DNA of 64,000 bases from Paraburkholderia tuberum STM678 (GTDB lineage Bacteria > Pseudomonadota > Gammaproteobacteria > Burkholderiales > Burkholderiaceae), in assembly GCF_902833905.1 (NCBI RefSeq), contig NZ_CADFGP010000028.1:39626-103625 (forward strand). The letters are read 5' to 3'. Made by a program: the position numbers and the translations under genes. The stretch's first letter is position 1; every line of letters starts with the position of its first letter. This document shows, in pieces, positions 1-7,218 of the stretch. The notes under the pieces are model-generated. The model made no database searches. It worked only from the letters and a program-made list of their open reading frames with translations, and was not told where the DNA came from.

Positions 1-333
1 CCTCGCGAACTGCTGAGGTTACTCAAGCTCTGTTGTGAGCTTGCGGAAGATCCGATTATTGACGAAGCCACAGTGCGGGCCGCCATCGATCAACTCGCTG
101 CCGAGTACCGTTACTTTTTGCAATCGGAGGATTACGCGTTACTCGTCCAGATCGACGCCGATCCGCAACATGAGGGCACTGACGAGCGCACGAGCAAGTT
201 GCTTTATGATCTCGCGCTGCTTCAATTCAATGATGGATCCTGGCGCCGAAGTCATCCGGTGGTGCGGACGTTGGAAGGTTACCTCCGGGCAACTCGGGTC
301 GTGACTGCACAAAGCGGTACAAGCCTGACGTGA
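1..333 (+). CDS. C-terminal fragment of a probable AAA/STAND-like ATPase (5' end outside window)
   Basis: The frame is open from the first base to TGA at 331-333, giving the last 110 residues of a longer protein. No P-loop is in view, so the ATPase call is inference. It rests on a helical, winged-helix-like tail (residues near ELLRLLKLC, then EYRYFLQSEDYALL, then LLYDLALLQFNDGSW and HPVVRTLEGYL), which resembles the region after the NTPase domain in ATP-binding proteins encoded beside TPR proteins. The stop overlaps the GTG start of the next gene (GTGA), so the two are very likely translationally coupled and may act as one module. The mature function cannot be read from this fragment. Confidence 0.55.
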   Translation, partial: PRELLRLLKLCCELAEDPIIDEATVRAAIDQLAAEYRYFLQSEDYALLVQIDADPQHEGTDERTSKLLYDLALLQFNDGSWRRSHPVVRTLEGYLRATRVVTAQSGTSLT

Positions 334-2744
334 ACGAACACGATACCTTTCATTTCAACTATAAAAGGCATGTTGCCGCTGCCGAACTGAGGCCAGAGCA
401 TGTCCAGGATTTCGCACGGCTGGTCAAAACTATCCGCTACGGTAGCCGCTTCCAGTTGCTTATCGCGGAATTCAACGATGTTCCCTACCGTGATGCGCTA
501 ATCCAGCGCATTAACGAAGTGATCGCTGTCGAGAATTTGCGTTCCGGAATAGTAAATCTTGCCGATGGCCGGTTTGACGATTTTAATGCGGTCGAAGCTT
601 CCGTCCGTCAATTGTTCACCAATAGTGATGCCGTCCATTTGCTGGGTGGAGAAAGCTGGTTTGACGCGAAGCGCTGGCAAGCTTTCAATTTGCGTCGCGA
701 AGCCATTGCAACGGATATACCCGCGCGCCTGCTGCTATGGCTAACGAGGGAGGCGGTTCGAACCATGGCCCGCGCCGCGCCAGATCTATGGGCGTGGCGC
801 AGTGGAGTGTATGCGTTTCCTATCTCTGATGCGCAACGGCCGGAGGCTCCGCAGCTTCAAGCGGATACATCTGCCGATAGTCGGTCTATGGCTGAACGCT
901 GCAGACGCATTGCTGTCTTACAGACCTATTTAGCTACCGACCCTCCTCCGCCCGAAGATTCATTGCTTCCGCTATTGGACGAATTGGCGGATCTGTACAA
1001 GAGCATTGGTGATTTGGACGAGGCGCTGCACATCCGTCGCGACGAGGAGTTGCCGGTATATGAGCGGCGAGGCGATGTGCGGTCGCGGGCGATCACGCTG
1101 GGGCAGATCGCAGATGTACTGCAGGCGCGCGGCGAGCTGGACGAGGCGCTACGCATCCGTCGCGAGGAGGTCCTGCCGGAGTATGAGCGGCTAGGCGATG
1201 TACGGTCGCGGGCGGTGACGCTGGGCAAAATCGCTGATCTGCTGCGGGACCGCGGCGAGCTGGACGAGGCGCTGCGCATCCGTCGCGAGGAGGTCCTGCC
1301 GGAGTATGAGCGTCTAGGCGACGTACGGTCGCGGGCAGTGACGCTGGGCAAAATCGCCGACCTGCTACAGGCGCGTGGCGAGCTGGACGAGGCGCTGCGC
1401 ATCCGTCGCGAGCAGGTGCTACCTGAATATGAGCGCCTAGGTGAAGCGCGGTTGCGGGCGGTCGCGCTGGGCAAAATTGCCGATCTGCTCCGGGACCGCG
1501 GCGAACTGGACGAGGCGCTGCGTATCCGTCGCGAGGAGGTGCTGCCAGAGTACGAGCGGCTAGGCGACGTGCGGTCCCGAGCGGTCACGCTGGGCAGAAT
1601 CGCCGATGTGCTGCAGGCGCGCGGCGAACTGGACGAGGCGCTGCGCATCCGTCGCGAGGAGGAGTTGCCGGTGTACGAACGGCTAGGCGATGTGCGGTCG
1701 CGGGCGATTACGCTGGGGCAGATCGCCGATGTGCTGCAGGCGCGCGGCGAGCTGGACGAGGCGCTGCGAATCCGTCGCGAGGAGGTCCTGCCGGAGTATG
1801 AGCGGCTATGCGATGCACGGTCGCGGGCGGTGACGCTGGGCAAAATCGCCGATCTGCTGCGGGACCGCGGCGAACCGGACGAGGCGCTGCGCATTCGTCG
1901 TGAGGAGGTGCTGCCAGAGTATGAGCGGCTAGGTGACGTACGATCGCGGGCGATTACGCTGGGCAAAATCGCCGATGAGCTGCAGGCGCGCGGCGAACTG
2001 GACGAGGCGCTGCGCATCCGTCGCGAGGAGGAGTTGCCGGTGTATGAGCGGTTAGGCGACGTGCGGTCGCGGGCGATCACGCTGGGGCAGATCGCCGATG
2101 TGCTGCAGGCACGCGGCGAGCTGGACGAGGCGCTACACATCCGTCGCGAGGAAGAGCTACCGGCGTACGAGCGGCTAGGCGATGTACGATCGCGGGCGAT
2201 CACGCTGGGGCAGATCGCCGATGTGCTGGAAGCACGCGGCGAACTGGACGAGGCGTTGCGCATCCGTCGCGAGGAGGAGTTGCCGGTGTATGAGCGACTG
2301 GGCGACGTGCGATCGCGGGTGATCACGCTGGGGCAGATCGCCGATGTGCTGCAGTCGCGCGGCGAACTGGACGAGGCGCTGCGCATGCGTCGTGAGGAGG
2401 TGCTGCCAGAGTACGAGCGGCTAGGCGATGTACGGTCGAGGGCGGTGACGCTGGGCAAAATCGCCGATCTGCTTCGGGACCGCGGCGAGCTGGACGAGGC
2501 GCTGCGCATCCGTCGGGAAGAAGTGCTGCCGGTCTACGAGCGGCTAGGTGAAACGCGGTTGCGGGCGGTCGCGTTGAGCAAAATTGCCGATTTGCTACAG
2601 GCGCGCGGCGAATTGGACGAGGCGCTCCGTATCCGTCGCGAGGAGGTGCTGCCGGAGTACGAGCGGCTAGGCGATATGCAGTCGCGGGCGGCGACGCTAG
2701 GCAAAATCGCCGATTTGATGCAGGCCCGCGGCGAGCGAGCTTGA
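330..2744 (+). CDS. TPR-repeat protein with conserved N-terminal domain and 14 near-identical 41-residue repeats
   Basis: This 804-residue protein starts at a GTG that overlaps the upstream stop. Residues 1-165 form a globular domain with features FQLLIAEFND, a DAVHLLGGE stretch, RLLLWLTREAVRTMA and the signature WAWRSGVYAF (about 154-163). Similar domains sit N-terminal to TPR arrays in multidomain STAND-like proteins. Residues 228-801 are 14 tandem 41-residue TPR-like units with core ELDEALRIRREE then YERLGDVRSRA then IADLLQARG. Units differ mainly at a few linked positions (VLPE with VTLGK, or ELPV with ITLGQ). The array stops three residues into a fifteenth unit because of a 4-bp duplication. 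There is no signal peptide or membrane segment, so it is probably cytosolic. I infer a protein-binding sensor or scaffold working with the upstream ATPase; defence is a hypothesis only. Confidence 0.8.
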   Translation: MNEHDTFHFNYKRHVAAAELRPEHVQDFARLVKTIRYGSRFQLLIAEFNDVPYRDALIQRINEVIAVENLRSGIVNLADGRFDDFNAVEASVRQLFTNSDAVHLLGGESWFDAKRWQAFNLRREAIATDIPARLLLWLTREAVRTMARAAPDLWAWRSGVYAFPISDAQRPEAPQLQADTSADSRSMAERCRRIAVLQTYLATDPPPPEDSLLPLLDELADLYKSIGDLDEALHIRRDEELPVYERRGDVRSRAITLGQIADVLQARGELDEALRIRREEVLPEYERLGDVRSRAVTLGKIADLLRDRGELDEALRIRREEVLPEYERLGDVRSRAVTLGKIADLLQARGELDEALRIRREQVLPEYERLGEARLRAVALGKIADLLRDRGELDEALRIRREEVLPEYERLGDVRSRAVTLGRIADVLQARGELDEALRIRREEELPVYERLGDVRSRAITLGQIADVLQARGELDEALRIRREEVLPEYERLCDARSRAVTLGKIADLLRDRGEPDEALRIRREEVLPEYERLGDVRSRAITLGKIADELQARGELDEALRIRREEELPVYERLGDVRSRAITLGQIADVLQARGELDEALHIRREEELPAYERLGDVRSRAITLGQIADVLEARGELDEALRIRREEELPVYERLGDVRSRVITLGQIADVLQSRGELDEALRMRREEVLPEYERLGDVRSRAVTLGKIADLLRDRGELDEALRIRREEVLPVYERLGETRLRAVALSKIADLLQARGELDEALRIRREEVLPEYERLGDMQSRAATLGKIADLMQARGERA
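1011..2732 (+). repeat. Tandem array of fourteen 123-bp coding repeats
   Basis: Fourteen head-to-tail units of exactly 123 bp (41 codons) lie inside the TPR gene, starting at 1011, 1134, 1257 and so on. Units are nearly identical at DNA as well as protein level, which points to recent duplication or gene conversion rather than ancient TPR divergence. Two variant classes alternate irregularly, and units 4 and 13 share a third variant (GEARLRAVALGK and GETRLRAVALSK). This suggests blocks have been copied within the array. There are no spacers, so it is not a CRISPR array. Confidence 0.95.
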
Positions 2745-2781
2745 AGAGGCGCTGCGAATCCGTCGCGGCGGGGTCCTCTGA
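2737..2781 (+). pseudogene. Frameshifted remnant of a fifteenth TPR repeat
   Basis: After the G that closes repeat 14, the sequence reads gcgagcgag, a 4-bp duplication of gcga. Skipping four bases restores the repeat frame at 2737: ELEEALRIRR then GGVL and a stop at 2779-2781. Similarity to the repeat ends near 2778. The array was therefore once longer and has been truncated by a frameshift and by loss of downstream sequence. Confidence 0.75.
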
Positions 2782-2795
2782 TCTGTAATAGCCGC

Positions 2796-2966
2796 ATCCA
2801 CCTGTTCGACTGGCTCGTCACTGGCCAGATTGTCCCGCACAACCCGGGCGCGTCGGTGCGCGGCCCCAGTCACAGCACGAAACATGGCAAAACCGTGGTG
2901 CTCGATGAGACCGAGGCGCGGCAGCTGCTCGACAGCATCGATGTGACGACGCCGGTCGGCTGCCGA
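2796..2966 (+). pseudogene. Tyrosine recombinase (phage/site-specific integrase) fragment
   Basis: One open frame encodes about 57 residues that resemble the core-binding domain and linker of tyrosine recombinases: LFDWLVTGQIVPHNPG, then SVRGPSH, then KHGKTVVLDETEARQLLDSI, and a PVG motif that normally precedes the catalytic domain. The similarity stops there. No catalytic R, H-x-x-R or Y region is present and no start codon is evident, so this is a decayed piece of an integrase. It sits between the truncated repeat gene and another remnant, which suggests the junction of a mobile island. Confidence 0.7.
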
Positions 2967-2967
2967 G

Positions 2968-3388
2968 GTGTGCCGGGGCTCCCTGCCTGCCCTCAGAGGC
3001 AGTCGTGCTGACTTGTTCCCGCCAACCCACAGCACCCCGTTGGGGAATCTCACGGCGGCAATCAGTCTCCCGAACGGCGAACCTATGCTGTCCGGCCGGG
3101 GTGGTCCGGCTACCTCAACGCTGCTCGGCGATGCTCAACCGTTCGCGTATTACGCTAACAACATGTCGGGGGACTCGACGGATCAGGCTGGAATCCCGGT
3201 TGAGGGTATGTCCAACATACATAGGTTGAGAACGCGCCAGGGGAAAGAAACAATGGCGGATGTAGGGTTCAGAAGGCACGCCGACTGTTGACGTTGACTT
3301 CGACAACCATCATGGCCAGCCATACCCGCACACCCACAACTGGTACGACTAGGGCCGCGACCACGGCTGGCCGGTCTCCATACTTCCC
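2968..3388 (+). pseudogene. Degenerate coding remnant, possibly a polymorphic-toxin C-terminus
   Basis: An open frame at 2968-3291 (from about LPNGEPMLSGRGG to DVGFRRHAD) ends in TGA. A compositionally similar frame resumes at 3293 with VDFDNHHGQPYPHTHNWYD, is cut by a TAG at 3350-3352, then continues GRDHGWPVSILP. The HHGxPYPHxHxW pattern looks like the small C-terminal domains of polymorphic toxins, but I cannot name the family. The single-base offset and internal stop indicate a decayed gene. Positions 3389-3520 hold nothing I can identify. Confidence 0.3.
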
Positions 3389-3520
3389 GCATTTTGGAAG
3401 GCGCCGCGCCGACCATGTCGCGTACGTTTTCTCCACGTCCGGAGATTGCCGTCGAATTTGAGACGCTCGAAATTGACACTGAATAGCCAATTTGTGAGCA
3501 CTCGCGGACCAAGACGCGCA

Positions 3521-4939
3521 CTAGCGTTTCTTCTGCAACTGGGGCGTCTCAACCGAAGCTGGTGTCAAGCCGCGATCTTCGCGCGCCCCGGCGCGCCCCG
3601 GCACGCGCCGGCGCGCGTCGTCGCGGCGATGCACGCACTTGCCGGCCGCATACGTTTCATACACGGCGCGATCGTCACCGAGCAGCGCGAACGCGAACAG
3701 CAGCTCCTCGAGCGATTCGCGCCGCGCGGTGCGGCGCGCGAGCAGCGGCGTCGCCTGCGGATCGAGCACGACGAAGTCCGCTTCCGAGCCGTCCCTCAGC
3801 GTGCCGATCTTGTCGCCGAGATCGAGCGCTTCGGCCGCGCCGGCGGTCGCGAGATAGAACATGCGCGTCGCCGTCAGATGATGGCCGCCGAGGCGCGCAA
3901 CCTTGTGCGCTTCGTTCATCGTCTGCAGCATCGAGAACGACGTGCCGCCGCCGACGTCGGTCGCGAGCGCGATCGGCATGCCGGCCGAGTCGGCCTTGTC
4001 GAAGTCGAACAGGCCGCTGCCGAGGAACAGGTTCGAGGTCGGACAGTGCGAGGCGAGCGCGCCGGTTTGCGCCATGCGCTTGCGGTCCTCGTCGTCGAGG
4101 TAGATGCAATGGCCGTACACCGCGCGACGGCGCAAGAGCCCATAGTGATCGTAGATGTCGAGATAGCTGCGGTGGCCGGGGAACAGCTCGGCGACCCATT
4201 TCACCTCGTCGGTGTTCTCGGCCACGTGGCTCTGAATGAACACGTCCGGATGCAGCCGCGCGAGCGCGCCGCATGCTTCGAGCTGCGCCTCGGTCGAGGT
4301 CGGCGCGAAGCGCGGCGTCAGCGCGTACATCTGGCGGCCGCGATCGTGCCAGCGGCCGATCAGCTTGGCGCTGTCGTCGTAGCCCGATTGCGCGGTGTCG
4401 CGCAGGAACGCGGGGCAGTGGCGGTCCATCAGCACCTTGCCCGCGACCATGCGCAAATTGCGCGCTTCGCTCTCGGCGAAGAGGGCGTCGGCGGATTCCT
4501 TGTGCACCGTGCAGTACACGAGCGCGGTCGTCGTGCCGCAGGCGAGCAGTTCGTCGAGGAAAAAGCTCGCCGTGTCGCGGGCGTGCGCGATGTCGGCGAA
4601 GCGGCGCTCGGTTGGGAACGTGTACGTGTCGAGCCACGGCAGCAGACCCGGCGCCGGCGACGCAATCATGTCGGTCTGCGGATAGTGGATGTGGGTATCG
4701 ATGAAGCCCGGCACGATCAGCTTGTCGCGCCGCTCCACGACCTGCGTGCCGGGCGCGAGCCGCGACGCGAGCGCCGCATACGCGTCCGCCGCGACGACGC
4801 GGCCGTCTTCCACGATCAGGAGACCGTCCTCGTGGAACACCACGGCGTTCGGCGCGTGCGCCGGATCGCCGTTGAAGGTCAGCAGAGGGGCGCGGAATGC
4901 CGCTTGCGCCACTTGCGCGGTATGAGCCGATTCAGTCAT
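3521..4939 (-). CDS. guaD: Guanine deaminase
   Basis: The 472-residue cytosolic amidohydrolase converts guanine to xanthine and ammonia. Metal-binding and catalytic features are visible: H-x-H in DTHIHYPQTD (His83 and His85), HxxEN in SHVAEN, the YGHCIYLDDED histidine and the aspartate in ATDVGGGTSFSMLQ. The last 35 residues, after AAGKCVHRRDD, are Arg/Pro-rich and come from a GC-rich low-complexity stretch (about 3581-3626), so the C-terminus is probably longer than in typical orthologues. It is the last gene of the leftward xdhABC-adenine deaminase-guaD cluster, and its product feeds xanthine dehydrogenase. A GGAG lies 11 bp before the ATG. Confidence 0.93.
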   Translation of the reverse strand: MTESAHTAQVAQAAFRAPLLTFNGDPAHAPNAVVFHEDGLLIVEDGRVVAADAYAALASRLAPGTQVVERRDKLIVPGFIDTHIHYPQTDMIASPAPGLLPWLDTYTFPTERRFADIAHARDTASFFLDELLACGTTTALVYCTVHKESADALFAESEARNLRMVAGKVLMDRHCPAFLRDTAQSGYDDSAKLIGRWHDRGRQMYALTPRFAPTSTEAQLEACGALARLHPDVFIQSHVAENTDEVKWVAELFPGHRSYLDIYDHYGLLRRRAVYGHCIYLDDEDRKRMAQTGALASHCPTSNLFLGSGLFDFDKADSAGMPIALATDVGGGTSFSMLQTMNEAHKVARLGGHHLTATRMFYLATAGAAEALDLGDKIGTLRDGSEADFVVLDPQATPLLARRTARRESLEELLFAFALLGDDRAVYETYAAGKCVHRRDDARRRVPGRAGAREDRGLTPASVETPQLQKKR

Positions 4940-5104
4940 GGAAAAGCTGTCTCCGAATGTTGAAAGCTGGGCGGCGCAGGCAGCGGCAGCGGCTTCCCGG
5001 TTCGGGTCGTTGCCGTTTGCACGAACGAAGCGAAGCCGCCGGCCGCCGACGTCGGTCGAGGCCCGTCAGTTGAAATCCGTCGGCGCGCGGCTCAGTGCTG
5101 CCAC

Positions 5105-6154
5105 TCAGTGCCGCCAATACGCGTCGAGCTTACCGATCAGCATGGCGCGTTCCTCGGGCGTCACGAACGACGCCTCGAAGCCGTTGCGGATGATCGTGTA
5201 GACCTCGGCGTCGTCGAGCTTCAGCGCGTCGATCGTCGCCAGATAGTTCGCGTTCACGTAGCCGCCGAAATAGGCCGGATCGTCGGAATTGACGGTCACC
5301 GCGACGCCGCGATCGAGCAGGTCTTTCAGCGTGTGCCTGGTCAGGTCGTCGAACACGCACAGCTTCAGGTTCGATAGCGGGCACACGGTCAGCGCGACGC
5401 GCGTATCGGCGAGACGCGTAACGAGCGCGGGGTCCTCGATGCTGCGCACGCCGTGATCGACGCGGTCGACCTTCAGCACGTCGAGCGCTTCGTAGATGTA
5501 GGACGGCGGGCCTTCCTCGCCCGCATGCGCGACGAGCTTCAGACCGAGCGCGCGCGCCTTCGCGAACACGCGCTCGAACTTCGACGGCGGATGACCGCGT
5601 TCCGACGAATCGAGCCCGACGCCGATCAGCCGATGCTCGTACTGCTCGAACAGCGGCAGCGCTTCGTCGAAGGTGGCGAGCGCATCGTCCTCGGACAGAT
5701 GGCGCAGGAAACACAGGATCAGCTTGCTCGACATGCCGCGCTTCTCCGCGTCGGCGAGCGCGCGTTCGATGCCGGCCACGACGGTCGCGATCCGCACGCC
5801 GCGCTCGGTATGGGTCTGCGGGTCGAAAAAGATTTCGCTATGCACGACGTTGTCGGCGAGACAGCGCTCGACGTAGGCGATCGTCATGTCGTAAAAGTCC
5901 TGCTCGTGCAGCAGCACGCTCGCGCCCGCGTAGTAGATGTCGAGGAACGATTGCAGGTCGGTGAACGCATAGGCGGCGCGCAAGGCTTCCACCGAGTCGT
6001 AGGCGAGCTTCACGCCGTTGCGTTGCGCGAGCGCGAAAATCAGCTCGGGTTCGAGCGAGCCTTCGATGTGGATATGCAGCTCGGCCTTCGGTGCGCGCGC
6101 GGTTTTGTCGGCGAGCGTAACGGAGGAAACAGGGGTAGCGGTTGTCGGGTTCAT
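5105..6154 (-). CDS. Adenine deaminase of the adenosine deaminase family
   Basis: The 349-residue protein belongs to the adenosine/AMP deaminase superfamily. It shows H-x-H in AELHIHIEGSLEPEL (His27 and His29), HAGEEG, DHGVRS and NSDDPAYFGGY. The LEPEL motif and the NSDDPAYFGGY form match the bacterial adenine deaminase group (adenine to hypoxanthine) better than true adenosine deaminases, which usually have a TDDP motif. Many genomes label such proteins adenosine deaminase. The ATG at 6154 was chosen because upstream in-frame sequence runs antisense through xdhC. It lies between xdhC and guaD, and its product hypoxanthine is a substrate of the adjacent xanthine dehydrogenase. Confidence 0.85.
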   Translation of the reverse strand: MNPTTATPVSSVTLADKTARAPKAELHIHIEGSLEPELIFALAQRNGVKLAYDSVEALRAAYAFTDLQSFLDIYYAGASVLLHEQDFYDMTIAYVERCLADNVVHSEIFFDPQTHTERGVRIATVVAGIERALADAEKRGMSSKLILCFLRHLSEDDALATFDEALPLFEQYEHRLIGVGLDSSERGHPPSKFERVFAKARALGLKLVAHAGEEGPPSYIYEALDVLKVDRVDHGVRSIEDPALVTRLADTRVALTVCPLSNLKLCVFDDLTRHTLKDLLDRGVAVTVNSDDPAYFGGYVNANYLATIDALKLDDAEVYTIIRNGFEASFVTPEERAMLIGKLDAYWRH

Positions 6155-6201
6155 CGTGGTTTGGAATTGTGTGTTGGGTAACGAGCGGCGCCGGCCGCGT
6201 A

Positions 6202-7218
6202 TCAAACCGCCTGCGTCGGGTGGCGCGCACCCGCGTTCGCCTCGACGGCCTGCAGCACCTGCGCGGCCGCCGAAATCGCGATGACCTCGGGCGACTTGTC
6301 GACGATGCCGTCGACGCCGAGCGGACATTTCATCCGCGCGATCCGCGCCGGATCGATGCCGCGAGCCGCGAGCCGATGCTCGAACTGCTTGCGCTTGGTA
6401 TGCGAGCCGATCATGCCGAAGAACGCGAAGTCGCCGCGCCGCAGGATGCGTTCGGCCAGTTCGAGATCGCGCGCGTGGTTGTGCGTCATCACGACGAAGT
6501 ACGTGTTCGGCGCGGCCTGATCGATCGCCTCGTCGGGTGCGTCGTTCGCGTCGATCCTCACGTTCGGCGCGTGCAGCGCATCGAGCGACGGAAACTGCGC
6601 GTCGCGCTCGTCGACCCAGCGCACCGTGCAAGGCAGTGTCGCCAGCACGCGCACGAGCGCCGCGCCGACGTGACCGGCGCCGAACAGCACGACGGCGAAT
6701 TCGCCCGGCGCGATGGTTTCGGTCAGGAGCGCGCTGCTGTCGTCGAAACCGGCGCCGTCCCACAGCAGACAGTCGGCGCCGTCGATGCCGGGCTCGGGCT
6801 CGGACAGCATCACCGCATCCGGCGCGGGGCCGAATGATACGCTGCGCACCGTCGATTGCCCCGCCGCGAGGCGCTTGGCGAGCGACGTGAGCCAGCCGAG
6901 ATCGCCGACGTCGAGCCGCTCGAACGCGAGGATCACGGCGCCGCCGCAGCACTGGCCGAGGCTCGGCCCCAGCGCGAAGCGTTCGAGCCGCCGCATGTGG
7001 GGCGCGCGCATGCCGTCGCGCAGCACCTGGCGCGCGGTCTCGATCGCCTTCCATTCGAGGTGGCCGCCGCCAATCGTATGCTTGGCCGCCTCGCGCGTGA
7101 CGATCATCTTCGTGCCGGCTTCGCGCGGCGCCGAACCTTCGACGCGCGCGACCGTCACCAGCACGGCGGCGTCGCCATGCGCGAGCAGATGTTGCAGGTC
7201 AGTGAGCCAGGCTTGCAT
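6202..7218 (-). CDS. xdhC: Xanthine dehydrogenase accessory protein XdhC
   Basis: This 338-residue protein binds molybdenum cofactor and inserts the sulfurated form into xanthine dehydrogenase. The N-terminal XdhC/CoxI domain includes VLVTVARVEGSAPREAGTKM and TIGGGHLEW. The C-terminal Rossmann-like XdhC domain includes LFGAGHVGAALVRVLATLP, the VMTHNHARDLELAERIL stretch and FFGMIGSHTKRKQF. Its first 20 bases overlap the end of xdhB, so the two are translationally coupled. A GGAG lies 9 bp upstream of the ATG. Confidence 0.95.
   Translation of the reverse strand: MQAWLTDLQHLLAHGDAAVLVTVARVEGSAPREAGTKMIVTREAAKHTIGGGHLEWKAIETARQVLRDGMRAPHMRRLERFALGPSLGQCCGGAVILAFERLDVGDLGWLTSLAKRLAAGQSTVRSVSFGPAPDAVMLSEPEPGIDGADCLLWDGAGFDDSSALLTETIAPGEFAVVLFGAGHVGAALVRVLATLPCTVRWVDERDAQFPSLDALHAPNVRIDANDAPDEAIDQAAPNTYFVVMTHNHARDLELAERILRRGDFAFFGMIGSHTKRKQFEHRLAARGIDPARIARMKCPLGVDGIVDKSPEVIAISAAAQVLQAVEANAGARHPTQAV

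Noticed and set aside
926..2509. A 527-residue open frame on the minus strand across the TPR repeats
   Set aside because: It is the repeated antisense of a 123-bp coding unit with no stop in that frame, giving Ser/Arg-rich low-complexity protein. The plus strand encodes a coherent TPR protein.
1011..2732. Possible CRISPR array
   Set aside because: Units are contiguous 123-bp coding repeats with no spacers.
3581..3626. GC-rich gcgcgccccg direct repeats as a mobile-element or replication feature
   Set aside because: They lie within the 3' end of guaD and are best explained as low-complexity coding sequence for its Arg/Pro-rich tail.
3446..4963. A 505-residue plus-strand open frame
   Set aside because: It lies antisense to guaD, whose catalytic motifs are intact; the predicted protein is Arg/His-rich antisense sequence.
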